Assembly (NCBI GenBank): GCA_023433775.1
Contig: JAEYTY010000160.1
Coordinates: 1-51,358, forward strand
Origin: Pseudomonadota bacterium
GTDB lineage: Bacteria > Pseudomonadota > Alphaproteobacteria > Rhizobiales > Devosiaceae
Length of the DNA stretch: 51,358 nt
Direction: 5' to 3'
Shown: one piece after another, positions 18,564 through 27,302 of the stretch
Layout: every line of letters starts with the position of its first letter
How positions within the stretch are numbered: position 1 is the first letter of the stretch
The notes under the pieces: generated by a model
The model's database searches: none
Told to the model about the DNA's origin: nothing
Seen by the model: the letters and a program-made list of their open reading frames with translations, nothing else
Made by a program: the position numbers and the translations under genes

Positions 18564-19145
18564 CTACCGTTCGATCGTACCGTCGCGGCGAATCTTCTTT
18601 TGCAGCAACAGAATGCCGTAAAGAAGCGCTTCGGCGGTCGGCGGGCAGCCAGGAACATAGACGTCCACCGGCAACACGCGATCACAGCCGCGCACCACGG
18701 AATAGGAATAGTGGTAGTAGCCGCCGCCATTGGCGCAGCTGCCCATGGAGATGACGTAGCGGGGCTCCGGCATCTGGTCGTAAACCTTGCGCAAGGCCGG
18801 CGCCATCTTGTTGGTCAGCGTGCCCGCAACGATCAGCACGTCGGACTGGCGGGGCGAAGCGCGCGGCGCCGTGCCAAAGCGCTCAACGTCATAGCGCGGC
18901 ATCGACATCTGCATCATTTCCACGGCGCAACAGGCCAGGCCCGTCTGCATCCACATCAGCGAACCCGTACGGGCCCAGGTGATGAGTTGCGACACGGTGG
19001 TGACCAGAAAGCCCTTATCGGCCAGCTCGTCATTGACGCCGGTAAAGAACGGGTCATTGGCGCCGAAAGGCTTGCCGGTTGCCGGATCAAGCGCCCCGGT
19101 CGGACGCGGGGTAACCAGCGTGGTATTGGCCTGGGTCAATCCCAT
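18564..19145 (-). CDS. nuoB: NADH-quinone oxidoreductase subunit B
   Basis: A 193-residue subunit that holds the terminal cluster N2, which reduces quinone. Ligands are visible in the tandem-cysteine motif GLACCAVEMM and in ISMGSCANGGG and YVPGCPPTAEALLYG. Its start lies inside the last codons of nuoA (10-bp overlap). Confidence 0.97.
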   Translation of the reverse strand: MGLTQANTTLVTPRPTGALDPATGKPFGANDPFFTGVNDELADKGFLVTTVSQLITWARTGSLMWMQTGLACCAVEMMQMSMPRYDVERFGTAPRASPRQSDVLIVAGTLTNKMAPALRKVYDQMPEPRYVISMGSCANGGGYYHYSYSVVRGCDRVLPVDVYVPGCPPTAEALLYGILLLQKKIRRDGTIER

Positions 19146-19501
19146 TCCAGAGCTCCCTTACGCCATTCATAGATAAAGCCGATGGTCAGCACGCCGAGGA
19201 AGATCATCATCGACCAGAATCCGAACCAGCCCACATCCCGGAAGGCCACGGCCCATGGGAAGAGGAAGGCCACTTCCAGATCGAAAATGATGAACAGGAT
19301 CGACACCAGATAGAATCGGACATCGACTTTCATGCGCGCATCGTCGAAGGCCTCAAAGCCGGCTTCGAATGCCGAAACCTTTTCAGGATCCGGACGCTTC
19401 ACCGACACCAGGAAGGGCGCGGCCATCAGGGCTATGCCAATAATGGCAGCTAACCCGATGAACAAGACAATGGGCAGGTAATCGCTGAGCAAATCAGTCA
19501 T
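19136..19501 (-). CDS. nuoA: NADH-quinone oxidoreductase subunit A
   Basis: A 121-residue three-helix subunit (ND3 homologue) and the first gene of the operon. The conserved loop KVSAFEAGFEAF carries Gly where E. coli and mitochondria often have Cys, and it precedes the FDLEVAFLFPWA helix with its buried acidic residues. The ATG at 19501 begins MTDLLSDYLPIVLF. The operon promoter must lie in the 370-bp region upstream. Confidence 0.96.
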   Translation of the reverse strand: MTDLLSDYLPIVLFIGLAAIIGIALMAAPFLVSVKRPDPEKVSAFEAGFEAFDDARMKVDVRFYLVSILFIIFDLEVAFLFPWAVAFRDVGWFGFWSMMIFLGVLTIGFIYEWRKGALEWD

Positions 19502-19871
19502 GCGGCAGCCTAAGGTTCGAGCCGGCGGAAGCGGCCGGGACGCACGCGGGAATCACAAGCAATTGGGGCAAGCGAACCGACGTGCAATTTATGCCGAACG
19601 GCTTAGACCTTCCCCTAACCGGTTTCAAGGGAAAGAAAATATGATTAGAATAATCAAGTAATATTGCCGCGCCCTGAACGTCAGCTTTGCGGCACAAAGT
19701 CCGATTTCAGGCATTTGTTGCGCGATCCGGCGCCGCAACAAAATCGGGCACAAAAAACAAAAGCCCCGCCGGAGCGGGGCCTGTCCAACCAAAACGGCGA
19801 ACCGTGCCCGGTTCGCCGCATTGGGTTGCAAGATAGTGCGTCGCCGGGGAAACCCCGACAACGACCAAATC
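19502..19871. other. Intergenic region between omp gene and nuoA (nuo promoter region)
   Basis: No credible gene in 370 bp. It must hold the nuo operon promoter (minus strand). An AT-rich patch at about 19636-19668 stands out from the GC-rich surroundings and could be part of it, but I cannot assign -35/-10 boxes with confidence. The omp terminator occupies 19751-19780. Confidence 0.6.
19751..19780 (-). terminator. Rho-independent terminator of the first omp gene
   Basis: On the minus strand a perfect 7-bp stem GCCCCGC/GCGGGGC with a TCCG loop (19763-19780) is followed by TTTTGTTTTTTG. It lies about 90 bp after the stop of the outer-membrane protein gene at 19872. Confidence 0.88.
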
Positions 19872-20447
19872 TTAGAAGTGGTAGAAAACGCCGACGGTTG
19901 CCTTGGCGGATTCAAAGAACTGGTCACCAGCAACGTTAGTGAAGTCGCCCTGACCAACCAGTTCACCGCGAACGGTGATGGCATCGTTGACAGCGAATTC
20001 AACGCCACCGCCGAGCTGGTAGACACCAACGGTGCCGGCAGCCTGGCTCTGAACGCCAACACCACCGATGGCGTAAACCATCGCTGCGTCGGTCACGATG
20101 GCACCAACGCGGAGGTTCGCGAAGAACTCCGAAGTGGTGGTCACGTTGTTCCACAGGTAGTCGCCGGTCACTTCAACGCCGAGCAGCATCGGGTCGACGG
20201 GGATGAAGTTCACACCGACGGCACCGCCGACAACACCCGAAGTGGTCGAAACGGCCTGGTTACCGTAGTTAGCAGTACCGGTGAACTGGCCACCGACGCG
20301 AACGCCTGCATAGAGGCCTTCCCAGTCAAAACCAGCAGATTCATAGATCGGCTGGGGGGTCGTCGGGATGATGAGGTCAGCAGCAACCGCACCAGAAGAG
20401 ATAACAGCCGCGGCCGCAACGCCGAGGGCCAAAGAACGTACAAACAT
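19872..20447 (-). CDS. Outer-membrane beta-barrel protein, Omp25/31-like
   Basis: A 191-residue protein with a Sec signal peptide (about 1-23, cleaved after AVAA) and a mature N-terminus containing PIYESAGFDWEGLYAGVRVGG, the motif of rhizobial Omp25/Omp31-type eight-stranded barrels. It ends in Phe (VFYHF), as expected for BAM-dependent insertion. I start at the ATG at 20447 because GGGAG lies 8 bp upstream; the frame is open further but reads as non-coding. It is paralogous to the next gene (20751-21296), sharing AGFDW-G-YAG and the same barrel rhythm. Likely abundant, with its own strong terminator. Confidence 0.88.
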   Translation of the reverse strand: MFVRSLALGVAAAAVISSGAVAADLIIPTTPQPIYESAGFDWEGLYAGVRVGGQFTGTANYGNQAVSTTSGVVGGAVGVNFIPVDPMLLGVEVTGDYLWNNVTTTSEFFANLRVGAIVTDAAMVYAIGGVGVQSQAAGTVGVYQLGGGVEFAVNDAITVRGELVGQGDFTNVAGDQFFESAKATVGVFYHF

Positions 20448-20750
20448 GTCTTGCACTCCCATTAGAGTTAACCGTAGTCGGATCGATAAATGCCTCACGG
20501 GTGTAAGGCTGACAAGTCCGTACCAACCAAAATCAGGTGGTGCGGATAAGATAAGGTGACCATTTGAGGGTCGGTGTTGCACGAACGCCGCGCATTTGGT
20601 TCAATTTGATACAAAGTCTACTTTTCGGCGTCCTTTATGTGGCAAACATGTGGCCAAACTTTGGCCCGGACACCCCGTTTTGCCTTAGTCAGAATCGATT
20701 TCCTCCTTTGCCTATAAGTCGGCTCCGGAAAGCGTCAGGTTCTGGAATCA
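20448..20750. other. Intergenic region between the two omp genes
   Basis: About 300 bp with no credible gene. It should contain the promoter of the first omp gene (minus strand). A perfect odd palindrome GGCCAAACTTTGGCC lies at 20652-20666 and is the only distinct element I see. No clear terminator for the second omp gene is visible. Confidence 0.6.
20652..20666. repeat. Perfect 15-bp palindrome, possible operator
   Basis: GGCCAAACTTTGGCC has 7-bp arms around a central C, about 205 bp upstream of the first omp start and 85 bp after the stop of the second. It could be a regulator site; there is no T-run, so it is not a terminator. Confidence 0.35.
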
Positions 20751-21296
20751 CTAGAAGTGGAAATTTGCTCCCAGGGTGATCTGATCCTTGGCATTTCCCC
20801 CTTCTACGGGAAATCCGTGAAGATACTGCGCACGGACGGACATGGAATCGGTCACCGCCAGTTCGACGCCGCCGCCGAGCAGCACATCCTGCTCTGCCGG
20901 TGGCCCAAGATCGATGCCATAGCCGCCAGCCGCGTAGACGACCACGTCATCCGTTACGACCAGACCAGCCCGGCCGAGCAATTGCCCGTAGCTGGTATTG
21001 CCTGCGCCGCCGGCCAGGCCCTGCACCGCCACTTCAGCGCCGAGCAGATAGAAATCGAACTGGGCGTTCACGCCGGCCTGGGCGCCAAGTCCCCATTGCG
21101 CGCCGCCTGCAGCGCTGTTTTGCACGCCGCCATATATGCCGGCGTAAAACCCGGTCCAGTCAAAGCCCGCTTCCTCATAAATCGGCATCGCCGCTGGTGT
21201 GGAAGTCGGCACCGAAATCATGTCGGCCGCTGCAACGCCGCCGGCAGAGGCCGAGGCCGCCACAAGGGCAAGAGCCAGTTTGCTGGATAGCTTCAT
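20751..21296 (-). CDS. Outer-membrane beta-barrel protein, Omp25/31-like (paralogue)
   Basis: A 181-residue protein with a signal peptide (about 1-25, ending GVAAA) and mature start PIYEEAGFDWTGFYAGIYGG, closely matching its neighbour. It ends NFHF, a typical outer-membrane C-terminal Phe. The ATG at 21296 has GGAGAA 5 bp upstream; the longer open frame upstream is unlikely. It predicts a small eight-stranded barrel with possible roles in envelope stability or surface exposure. Tandem duplication and divergence of the pair is the simplest origin. Confidence 0.87.
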   Translation of the reverse strand: MKLSSKLALALVAASASAGGVAAADMISVPTSTPAAMPIYEEAGFDWTGFYAGIYGGVQNSAAGGAQWGLGAQAGVNAQFDFYLLGAEVAVQGLAGGAGNTSYGQLLGRAGLVVTDDVVVYAAGGYGIDLGPPAEQDVLLGGGVELAVTDSMSVRAQYLHGFPVEGGNAKDQITLGANFHF

Positions 21297-21365
21297 CGCT
21301 GTTCTCCATGCTTGTCGCATCAGGTGACAGCAGAACGCCGCCCCATGGCCCCAGTTCCGGGCATG

Positions 21366-21402
21366 AAAAAGGGCGGCGTGAGCATGGAAACTCACACCGC
21401 CC
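21366..21402 (-). terminator. Rho-independent terminator downstream of msrA
   Basis: On the minus strand GGGCGGTGTGAG pairs with CTCACGCCGCCC (12 bp with one G-U type mismatch) and is followed by TTTTTC. It lies about 130 bp after the msrA stop and 70 bp before the second omp start, so it separates the two units. Confidence 0.85.
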
Positions 21403-21527
21403 GGCCGGCAAACGCAGAATTAAGTTCTTGTTTTAAAACGAAATTTTAGGACACAGAACCGGAAACCGGCAGGGGCGCACGCTCAAGCTAAGCGTTGCCA
21501 TTCTGCAACAATCCGCCCCGGTTGCAC

Positions 21528-22253
21528 TTAGAGAAGCCCAACCAGCACCGGTTCTGCCCGATAATGCTCGGGAAAAATCCGCTCAAGCGCGGCAATTTTG
21601 GGCAGGTCGTGGATCACGATATAGGGCCATTCCGGATTGAGGGTCAGAAAATCCTGATGATATTGCTCGGCCGGATAAAAGGCCTTGAAGGGTTCGAGTG
21701 TGGTCACGAGGGGGCCTTCGAACAATCCGGTCTGGTCAAGCTGGGCAATATAGGCCCGCGCCGTCTCTTCCTGGCCGGGGCTCTGGGGGAAAATCGTAGA
21801 CCGATATTGCGTGCCGCGATCTGGCCCCTGGAAATTCAGCTGTGTAGGGTTATGCGCCACCGAAAAGTAGATGTGCAGTAAGTCGCCAAAGCTCACCACG
21901 CTCGGATCATAAGTGATCTCGACACTTTCAGCGTGGCCGGTATCGCCGCGATTGGTGCGCTCATATTGCGCGGTTTCTGCAGAGCCGCCGGAATAGCCGG
22001 ACACCGCGTTCTTCACGCCTTTGACCCGCTGGAACACCCCCTGCACGCCCCAGAAGCAGCCACCGGCGAAAACAGCCACGGCGGTGTCGCCTGCCTCCAC
22101 CAGATCTGCATCGGGCGGCGGAATTTCCACTGGCGCCTCCTGGCCAAAGGCCGGACGCGGCAGGAAGGGTAAGGTCAGGACCGGCAACGCCGCCAACCCG
22201 ACAAGGAAATGGCGGCGACTATTATTGGTTGGGGCAATGGTCTTGGCGGGCAT
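21528..22253 (-). CDS. msrA: Peptide-methionine (S)-S-oxide reductase, Tat-exported
   Basis: A 241-residue MsrA that reduces methionine-S-sulfoxide in damaged proteins. The catalytic motif GGCFWG has its Cys at residue 66. The first 37 residues form a Tat signal with SRRHFLV and a hydrophobic stretch ending RPAFG, so the enzyme should act in the periplasm, unlike the usual cytoplasmic MsrA. Downstream family blocks VSGYSGG, HAESVEITYDP and YRSTIFP are present. No MsrB is nearby. The exported location suggests protection of envelope proteins, which suits the adjacent outer-membrane genes. Confidence 0.93.
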   Translation of the reverse strand: MPAKTIAPTNNSRRHFLVGLAALPVLTLPFLPRPAFGQEAPVEIPPPDADLVEAGDTAVAVFAGGCFWGVQGVFQRVKGVKNAVSGYSGGSAETAQYERTNRGDTGHAESVEITYDPSVVSFGDLLHIYFSVAHNPTQLNFQGPDRGTQYRSTIFPQSPGQEETARAYIAQLDQTGLFEGPLVTTLEPFKAFYPAEQYHQDFLTLNPEWPYIVIHDLPKIAALERIFPEHYRAEPVLVGLL

Positions 22254-22488
22254 GGTGCAACCTCGTTCGCTGAATTCGCATCAGCAGATACGGCGACAAT
22301 GCCGCCAAAGTTACACAAGGTCACCGATGTAACGGCGAAATGAACGCTCATGGAGGAAGCGGTGGACCAAGCGTCCATTCGTCTTGCGTCCATCCCCCGC
22401 CCGCTCACGGCGCTTCCCTTGATCCATGACAATGTCCGCGCCCGCCAAAGATGAAACATTGGGAACAAGACAGGAAAAGGAGAACGCC

Positions 22489-23244
22489 ATGAGCAAGAAA
22501 TTTGAGACGAAAATCGCCCTGGTCACCGGGGCCGCCTCCGGTATTGGCGAAGCCGTGGCGCTGAAACTGGCCCATGAGGGGGCCAAGGTCGTCGTGGCCG
22601 ACATGGACGCGTCAGGCGCTGAGCGCGTGGTTCGGGCCATTCAGCAGGCGGGTGGTCAGGCATCACCGTTCGAGCTGAACGTCGCCGACCCGATGGAAGT
22701 CGAGGCGATGGTCGCGTTTGCCGAGCGCACCTATGGCGCCTTGCACCTGGCCGTCAACAATGCCGGTATTGGCGGCCCCAGCGCGCCCATGGCCGACTAT
22801 CCACTCGATGGCTGGCAGCATGTGATCGACGTCAATCTCAACTCGGTCTTCTTCAGCACCAAATATGAGCTGGCCGCGATGTTGCGCGCTGGCGGCGGTG
22901 CCATCGTCAATATGGCGTCGATTCTGGGATCGGTCGGCATGGCCAATTCATCGGCCTATGTCGCGGCCAAGCATGGCGTGCTTGGGCTGACCAAGGCGGC
23001 GGCCATCGAATATGCGGCGAAGGGCATCCGCATCAATGCGGTGGGGCCGGGCTTCATCGATACCCCACTGCTTTCGAAGAATCTCGATCCGGCAACACTG
23101 GGCGCCATTGCCGCCATGCACCCGGTCGGACGCCTCGGGCGCTCCGAGGAAGTGGGCGCGCTGACCTGCTTCCTGCTGTCTGACGAAGCCTCGTTTATCA
23201 CCGGCAGCTACCATCTGGTCGATGGGGGCTATGTGGCCCAATAA
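22489..23244 (+). CDS. SDR family NAD(P)-dependent oxidoreductase
   Basis: A 251-residue classical short-chain dehydrogenase. The cofactor loop TGAASGIG is at residues 13-20, Asp at the end of strand 2 (VVVADMD) suggests NAD preference, NNAG and the catalytic YVAAK (YxxxK) follow, and the C-terminus SFITGSYHLVDGGYVAQ is typical. The ATG at 22489 is chosen over an upstream in-frame ATG because AGGAG precedes it at good spacing. The substrate cannot be predicted. It is followed 26 bp later by an osmC-like gene, so they are probably co-transcribed. Confidence 0.9.
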   Translation: MSKKFETKIALVTGAASGIGEAVALKLAHEGAKVVVADMDASGAERVVRAIQQAGGQASPFELNVADPMEVEAMVAFAERTYGALHLAVNNAGIGGPSAPMADYPLDGWQHVIDVNLNSVFFSTKYELAAMLRAGGGAIVNMASILGSVGMANSSAYVAAKHGVLGLTKAAAIEYAAKGIRINAVGPGFIDTPLLSKNLDPATLGAIAAMHPVGRLGRSEEVGALTCFLLSDEASFITGSYHLVDGGYVAQ

Positions 23245-23270
23245 GATGTCTTGGCCGGCGGAGGATTCAC

Positions 23271-23675
23271 ATGCGTGAATACACAATAGCCGCGTCACGG
23301 CGAAACGAGTTGGGAAGCCTGGCCTCGGTCCGCGCTGGCTCCGTTGAGCTCGACACGTCGGTGGACGGGCGCGACGACGCATTCAACCCGGTCGAACTGC
23401 TATTGGCTTCGCTTGCCGCCTGCATGATCAAGGGCGTCGAGCGAAGCGCCCCGATGCTCAACTTCGCTTTCCAGTCCGTCAGCGTCCAACTCAAGGCGGT
23501 GCGTCAGGACGCGCCACCGCGCTTGCTGTCGATCGAATATGAACTGATCATCGAGACTGACGAGCCCGCGCGCCGCATCGAGCTCCTCCACACCAATGTG
23601 CGCAAATATGGCACCATCTCCAATACGCTCGCCCTGGCCGTGCCCGTGACGGGCATTTGCCGGGCTCGAACCTGA
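23271..23675 (+). CDS. OsmC family peroxiredoxin-like protein
   Basis: A 134-residue protein with the OsmC fold motifs NPVELLLASLAACMIKGVE and a late VPVTGIC. The two cysteines (Cys51 and Cys130) match the redox pair of OsmC/Ohr proteins, which reduce organic hydroperoxides; the sub-family is uncertain, and OsmC-like (YhfA-like) is more likely than Ohr. It lies 26 bp after the SDR gene with GGAGG near its ATG. It fits the oxidative-stress theme of the neighbouring msrA. Confidence 0.85.
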   Translation: MREYTIAASRRNELGSLASVRAGSVELDTSVDGRDDAFNPVELLLASLAACMIKGVERSAPMLNFAFQSVSVQLKAVRQDAPPRLLSIEYELIIETDEPARRIELLHTNVRKYGTISNTLALAVPVTGICRART

Positions 23676-23803
23676 TCGGACTGAAAGACTGCAGGCGCTG
23701 GGGTCTGGTCCGGTAAAATCTGGGGTATAAGCAGCCAAGCCGTGGGCACCAATAATGCGGCCACCAACCTGGAATTTCGCGATTTTATCTGAATGAGAAG
23801 AAA

Positions 23804-23880
<77 letters not shown>

Positions 23881-24079
23881 AGCAGCGAACGTGTTGTTCA
23901 CGCAACGTGGCGTCCGTGTAGCGGGCGCCTCAGGGGAAGTCAAGCACCCTGCCCGCATTCATTTCACAAATCGCGACATCAGCCGCAACTGTGGATAACT
24001 TTTCCAAATCAAACACAAAGCGGAAAAAGCTAAAGCGGAAAACTAAGATTTCCGGAGAGCGTCCACCTCTCGAAATGAC

Positions 24080-24155
24080 TGGTGGGCGATGACGGACTCG
24101 AACCGCCGACATCCTCGGTGTAAACGAGGCGCTCTACCAACTGAGCTAATCGCCC
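24080..24155 (-). tRNA. tRNA-Val (TAC)
   Basis: A complete minus-strand tRNA. The acceptor GGGCGAT pairs with ATCGCCC, the anticodon loop TTTACAC holds TAC, the T-loop is GTTCGAG, and CCA is encoded. It lies between hupB and tRNA-Asp, a common alphaproteobacterial order leading to nuo. Confidence 0.97.
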
Positions 24156-24230
24156 GCGCTGTCATTGAGTGCAGGAACGGCGCCCTGATTAGGGTGCCCG
24201 CCTCCGCCCGTCAACAGGCTTTTGCGGAAA

Positions 24231-24264
24231 TGAAATCGGCCCCGGCGTTGACGCGCGGGGCCGG
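24231..24264 (-). terminator. Probable terminator of hupB
   Basis: An 8-bp GC-rich inverted repeat (CGGCCCCG / CGGGGCCG, 24237-24263) starts about 25 bp after the hupB stop on the minus strand and is followed by a weak T tract (ATTTCATTTCC). The position is right, the U-run is poor. Confidence 0.55.
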
Positions 24265-24289
24265 TTGCCATTCAGGCGAAGGCGCGGTC

Positions 24290-24562
24290 TTAGTTGATCG
24301 CGTCCTTGAGGCCCTTGCCAGGCTTGAACTTTGCCTGATTGGAAGCCGGAATCTGAATTTCGGCGCCGGTAGCAGGGTTGCGACCAGTAGAAGCCTTGCG
24401 CTTGGAAACGGCAAAGGTGCCGAAACCGACCAGACGAACTTCGTCGCCGGCCTTGAGCGCGGCAGTAACTGCCTCGAACACTGCGTCAACCGCTTCGGCG
24501 GCCTGTGCCTTGGTGATCGTAGCCTTGTCGGCAACGACGCCAACCAGATCGTTTTTGTTCAT
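24290..24562 (-). CDS. hupB: DNA-binding protein HU
   Basis: A 90-residue HU-family nucleoid protein that bends DNA as a homodimer. The family signature GFGTFAVSKRKASTGRNPATG, broken here as GFGTF and RNPATGAEIQIPAS, marks the DNA-binding arm. The start MNKNDLVGVVADK is typical of the family, with TGAGGA upstream. It precedes tRNA-Val and tRNA-Asp, as in other Hyphomicrobiales, but the lon gene usually found upstream has been replaced by the NAD(P)HX repair gene. Confidence 0.96.
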   Translation of the reverse strand: MNKNDLVGVVADKATITKAQAAEAVDAVFEAVTAALKAGDEVRLVGFGTFAVSKRKASTGRNPATGAEIQIPASNQAKFKPGKGLKDAIN

Positions 24563-24861
24563 AGCGTATCCTCACAGTGAATGCCCGCCTTCGCTGGCGA
24601 ACCAAAACGCCGACAACCTTTTGCGATTCTGCGCAAGACGCAAGGAAATCCGGGGGTCTACGGCTGCCCGACGGTGCAAAACTGTTAATGGACCGGAAAT
24701 TTCGAGCCTGCAAGCCCGCATTCCCAACTCTCAATCAAAATTCCACGGCGCCGAAAACGGCCCTTCAGCACAATTTTGGCCCTGCACACCCGCATTAGGC
24801 CCTGGCCCGGCTATCACGCCAAGGCGCCAGAACCGCCGCAAAATCTGGGCTTTCCAGCCTT

Positions 24862-26358
24862 TTACGTCGCGAGGCGTGCAAGCACCTCCGGCAACAATGC
24901 GGGAATATCCTCGCTGATCATGCCCGGGCCCGCAAAGTCATCCGCAGCTTCGGCATGAACCCAAACGCCTGCACAGGCAGCGTCAAACGCCGCCATGCCC
25001 TGCCCCATAAGCCCGGCAATGATTCCCGCCAGCACATCGCCCGCTCCAGCCGTGCCCAACCAGGCCGGCGCATTGTCATTGATCGCTGCAAGCCCGTCCG
25101 GCGCTGCAATAACGGTATCTGCGCCTTTGAGCACGATGACGGCGCCCGAGAGTTCCGCCGCCTTGCGCGCCCGCTCCAGCTTGCTGCCCTCCAATTCGCC
25201 AAAGAGACGCTTGAACTCCCCCTCATGGGGTGTGAGCACCACGCCTCCCGAGGTTTGCTTTATGGAATCGAACAAAGTCTGGGGCTCTGCCGAAAAGCTG
25301 CTCAGGCCGTCGGCATCGATGACGCAATTGGCGCCGGAGTCGAGCGCCGCAAGCACTCTCGATCGGGTCGGCTCGCCTATGCCAGCGGCCGGACCAATCA
25401 CTACGGCATTCATTCGCTTGTCCGTCAGCAATTGGGCAAGGTCCTGCGCACTGGCCGCAGGCTTGAGCATAATGGCAGTCACATGGGCCGCGTGAACCTG
25501 CAGCGCCTCGACGCTACCGCACAGCGATACCAGCCCTGTTCCCACCCGAAACGCGCCCAGCGCGACCAGACGGGCTGCCCCGGTTTCCAGCGGTCCGCCT
25601 GAAACCACCACCACGTGACCGCGATCAAACTTGTGGCTGGCGGCACTGGCCACGGGAATGTTCCATAGTGAAGGGGAATTGTGCCAGACACGGGAGGAGA
25701 CGCGTTCGACCAGATCATCTGTCAGGCCGATATCGGCCAATATCGTCTCGCCGCAATGCTCGCGCCCCGGCAGCAGCAGATGGCCCGGCTTCAACCGGCA
25801 AAACGTCACCGTCATTCCGGCCCTGATCGCCGTCCCGCGCACCATGCCGCTCGCGCCATCAATGCCAGTCGGAATGTCGACGCTGACCACGTCTGCCCTC
25901 GCCGCATTGATCAGCCCGATGCAGTGAGCGATTGCCCCGTTTACGTCGCGATCAAGTCCCGCGCCAAGCATGGCATCGACCACAAGCGCGGCACCCCGAA
26001 TGTCTTCGGCAACCGGCTGTGCAATCGCGCCGGTCCATTCCTTGGCCGCACGAGCCGCGTCACCCCTGAGGCGATCAACCTCGCCCAAGAGGCGCACCTC
26101 AACCGGCCACCCCAGCCCGTTAAGCTTTCGCGCTATAACAAATCCATCGCCGCCATTATTTCCCGGCCCGCACAGCACGAGCGTTCTCCGGGGGGTGAAG
26201 CGAGCCGTAATTGCGTCCACGGCTGCGCCGCCCGCCGCCAGCATAAGCCCATACGAATCACCGCCCGACTCGACCGCTAGACGGTCGACTCGCGCCATTT
26301 CGCTGGGGTTCAGGAGCAATTCTGCACTGGCGTCCGGTCGCGGTCTGGGTTCAATCAT
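24862..26358 (-). CDS. nnr: Bifunctional NAD(P)H-hydrate epimerase / ADP-dependent dehydratase
   Basis: A 498-residue fusion that repairs hydrated NADH and NADPH. The N-terminal YjeF epimerase domain (about 1-210) has CGPGNNGGDGFVIAR and the DAMLGAGLDRDV loop, and a GVDIPTGIDG-like segment. The C-terminal ribokinase-like dehydratase domain (about 225-498) has VVIGPAAGIG, LTPHEGEFKRL and the catalytic end region TAGAGDVLAGIIAGLM. The length equals the family norm. It begins with ATG at 26358, divergent from the PilZ gene 190 bp away. Linkage to glnB/glnA is common in alphaproteobacteria. Confidence 0.95.
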   Translation of the reverse strand: MIEPRPRPDASAELLLNPSEMARVDRLAVESGGDSYGLMLAAGGAAVDAITARFTPRRTLVLCGPGNNGGDGFVIARKLNGLGWPVEVRLLGEVDRLRGDAARAAKEWTGAIAQPVAEDIRGAALVVDAMLGAGLDRDVNGAIAHCIGLINAARADVVSVDIPTGIDGASGMVRGTAIRAGMTVTFCRLKPGHLLLPGREHCGETILADIGLTDDLVERVSSRVWHNSPSLWNIPVASAASHKFDRGHVVVVSGGPLETGAARLVALGAFRVGTGLVSLCGSVEALQVHAAHVTAIMLKPAASAQDLAQLLTDKRMNAVVIGPAAGIGEPTRSRVLAALDSGANCVIDADGLSSFSAEPQTLFDSIKQTSGGVVLTPHEGEFKRLFGELEGSKLERARKAAELSGAVIVLKGADTVIAAPDGLAAINDNAPAWLGTAGAGDVLAGIIAGLMGQGMAAFDAACAGVWVHAEAADDFAGPGMISEDIPALLPEVLARLAT

Positions 26359-26548
26359 CGTGGCCTCTTTCCCGCAAACGATTGAGTCAATTGAGCAAAT
26401 AGTTGCGGCATGGCTGTGGTTGCATAAACTCCCACCATTGCAGGCAATTTTACCATTTGACGCCTTTTGCCAGTCAAGTATTGGGAGATGTCCTTAACAT
26501 CTGGCACGTAAAAATACGGTCGGGAGTTGGGCTTATGAAGGGGAGCCT

Positions 26549-27199
26549 ATGGCGCAGATCGCCGAGTCTGAGGGAGACTATTCACGTTCTGCCTATCGAT
26601 GGCATGACGTGCGTTTCATTGGCGCCATGGCCGGCCGCTACGCGCTGCCGAACCGCCGCCACTCGCCCGACGAAAAAGTCCCCGTCTATGCCTGCCGCCT
26701 CTGCTCCATTTCCACAAGAATTCTTGTGGCAGCCGGTCCTGTGGTTGGCAAGGAAGGCGAAACGATCACCACCCATTTCGACGAGTTCGGAATCCTGCGT
26801 GGCCGGATTGCCCGCCGCCTGCCCTCGGGCTTCGCCCTGGAGCTCCTGCTGTCCGACGATGAGCGCGACAAGCTCGGCGCGAAAATCGAATGGCAGAAGA
26901 AGCGCGTTCATTTGCAGGTTCCCGACAAACGCGAGCATAAGCGCATCCTGCCGCGCGATCCGCGCACGGTGATCACGCTGGCCGATGGCAATCGGGTGCC
27001 CTGCTTTGTCATCGACATTTCCCAGTCCGGCGTTGCCGTATCGGCCCCCATCTGGCCCGATCTTGGCACGCCAATGGCAGTGGGGCGTGTCGTGGGTCGC
27101 GTCGTGCGCTATCTCGATGTCGGCTTTGCTCTGCAATTTATCGAATTGCAGAGCCTGGAAAACATCGATTCCCTGCTCCAGCCCCCGCCAGCTGGCTAA
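26549..27199 (+). CDS. PilZ domain protein (probable c-di-GMP receptor)
   Basis: A 216-residue protein. The C-terminal PilZ domain has the binding residues R128-xxx-R132 (KREHKR) and D156-x-S-xx-G161 (DISQSG), so it should bind cyclic di-GMP. Residues ~45-100 (DEFGILRGRIARRLPSGFAL) look like a second, degenerate PilZ-like unit without the arginine motif. Strong ribosome site AGGGGAG before ATG at 26549. It converges on glnA, sharing a bidirectional terminator. The output partner is unknown; PilZ proteins of this type in rhizobia have been linked to motility and surface polysaccharide. Confidence 0.88.
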   Translation: MAQIAESEGDYSRSAYRWHDVRFIGAMAGRYALPNRRHSPDEKVPVYACRLCSISTRILVAAGPVVGKEGETITTHFDEFGILRGRIARRLPSGFALELLLSDDERDKLGAKIEWQKKRVHLQVPDKREHKRILPRDPRTVITLADGNRVPCFVIDISQSGVAVSAPIWPDLGTPMAVGRVVGRVVRYLDVGFALQFIELQSLENIDSLLQPPPAG

Positions 27200-27252
27200 C
27201 TGAACACCAGGGTCCGACACTCTTTAGACGACGTCGCTGGCTGGCCGGCATT

Positions 27253-27282
27253 AAAAAAGGGCTCCTCGCGGAGCCCTTCTTC
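27253..27282. terminator. Bidirectional terminator between the PilZ gene and glnA
   Basis: A perfect 7-bp stem GGGCTCC/GGAGCCC with loop TCGC (27259-27276) is flanked by AAAAAA on the left (U-run for glnA on the minus strand) and TTCTTC on the right (for the plus-strand PilZ gene). Confidence 0.9.
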
Positions 27283-27302
27283 ATTTCTGCGCCGTGATTC
27301 AA

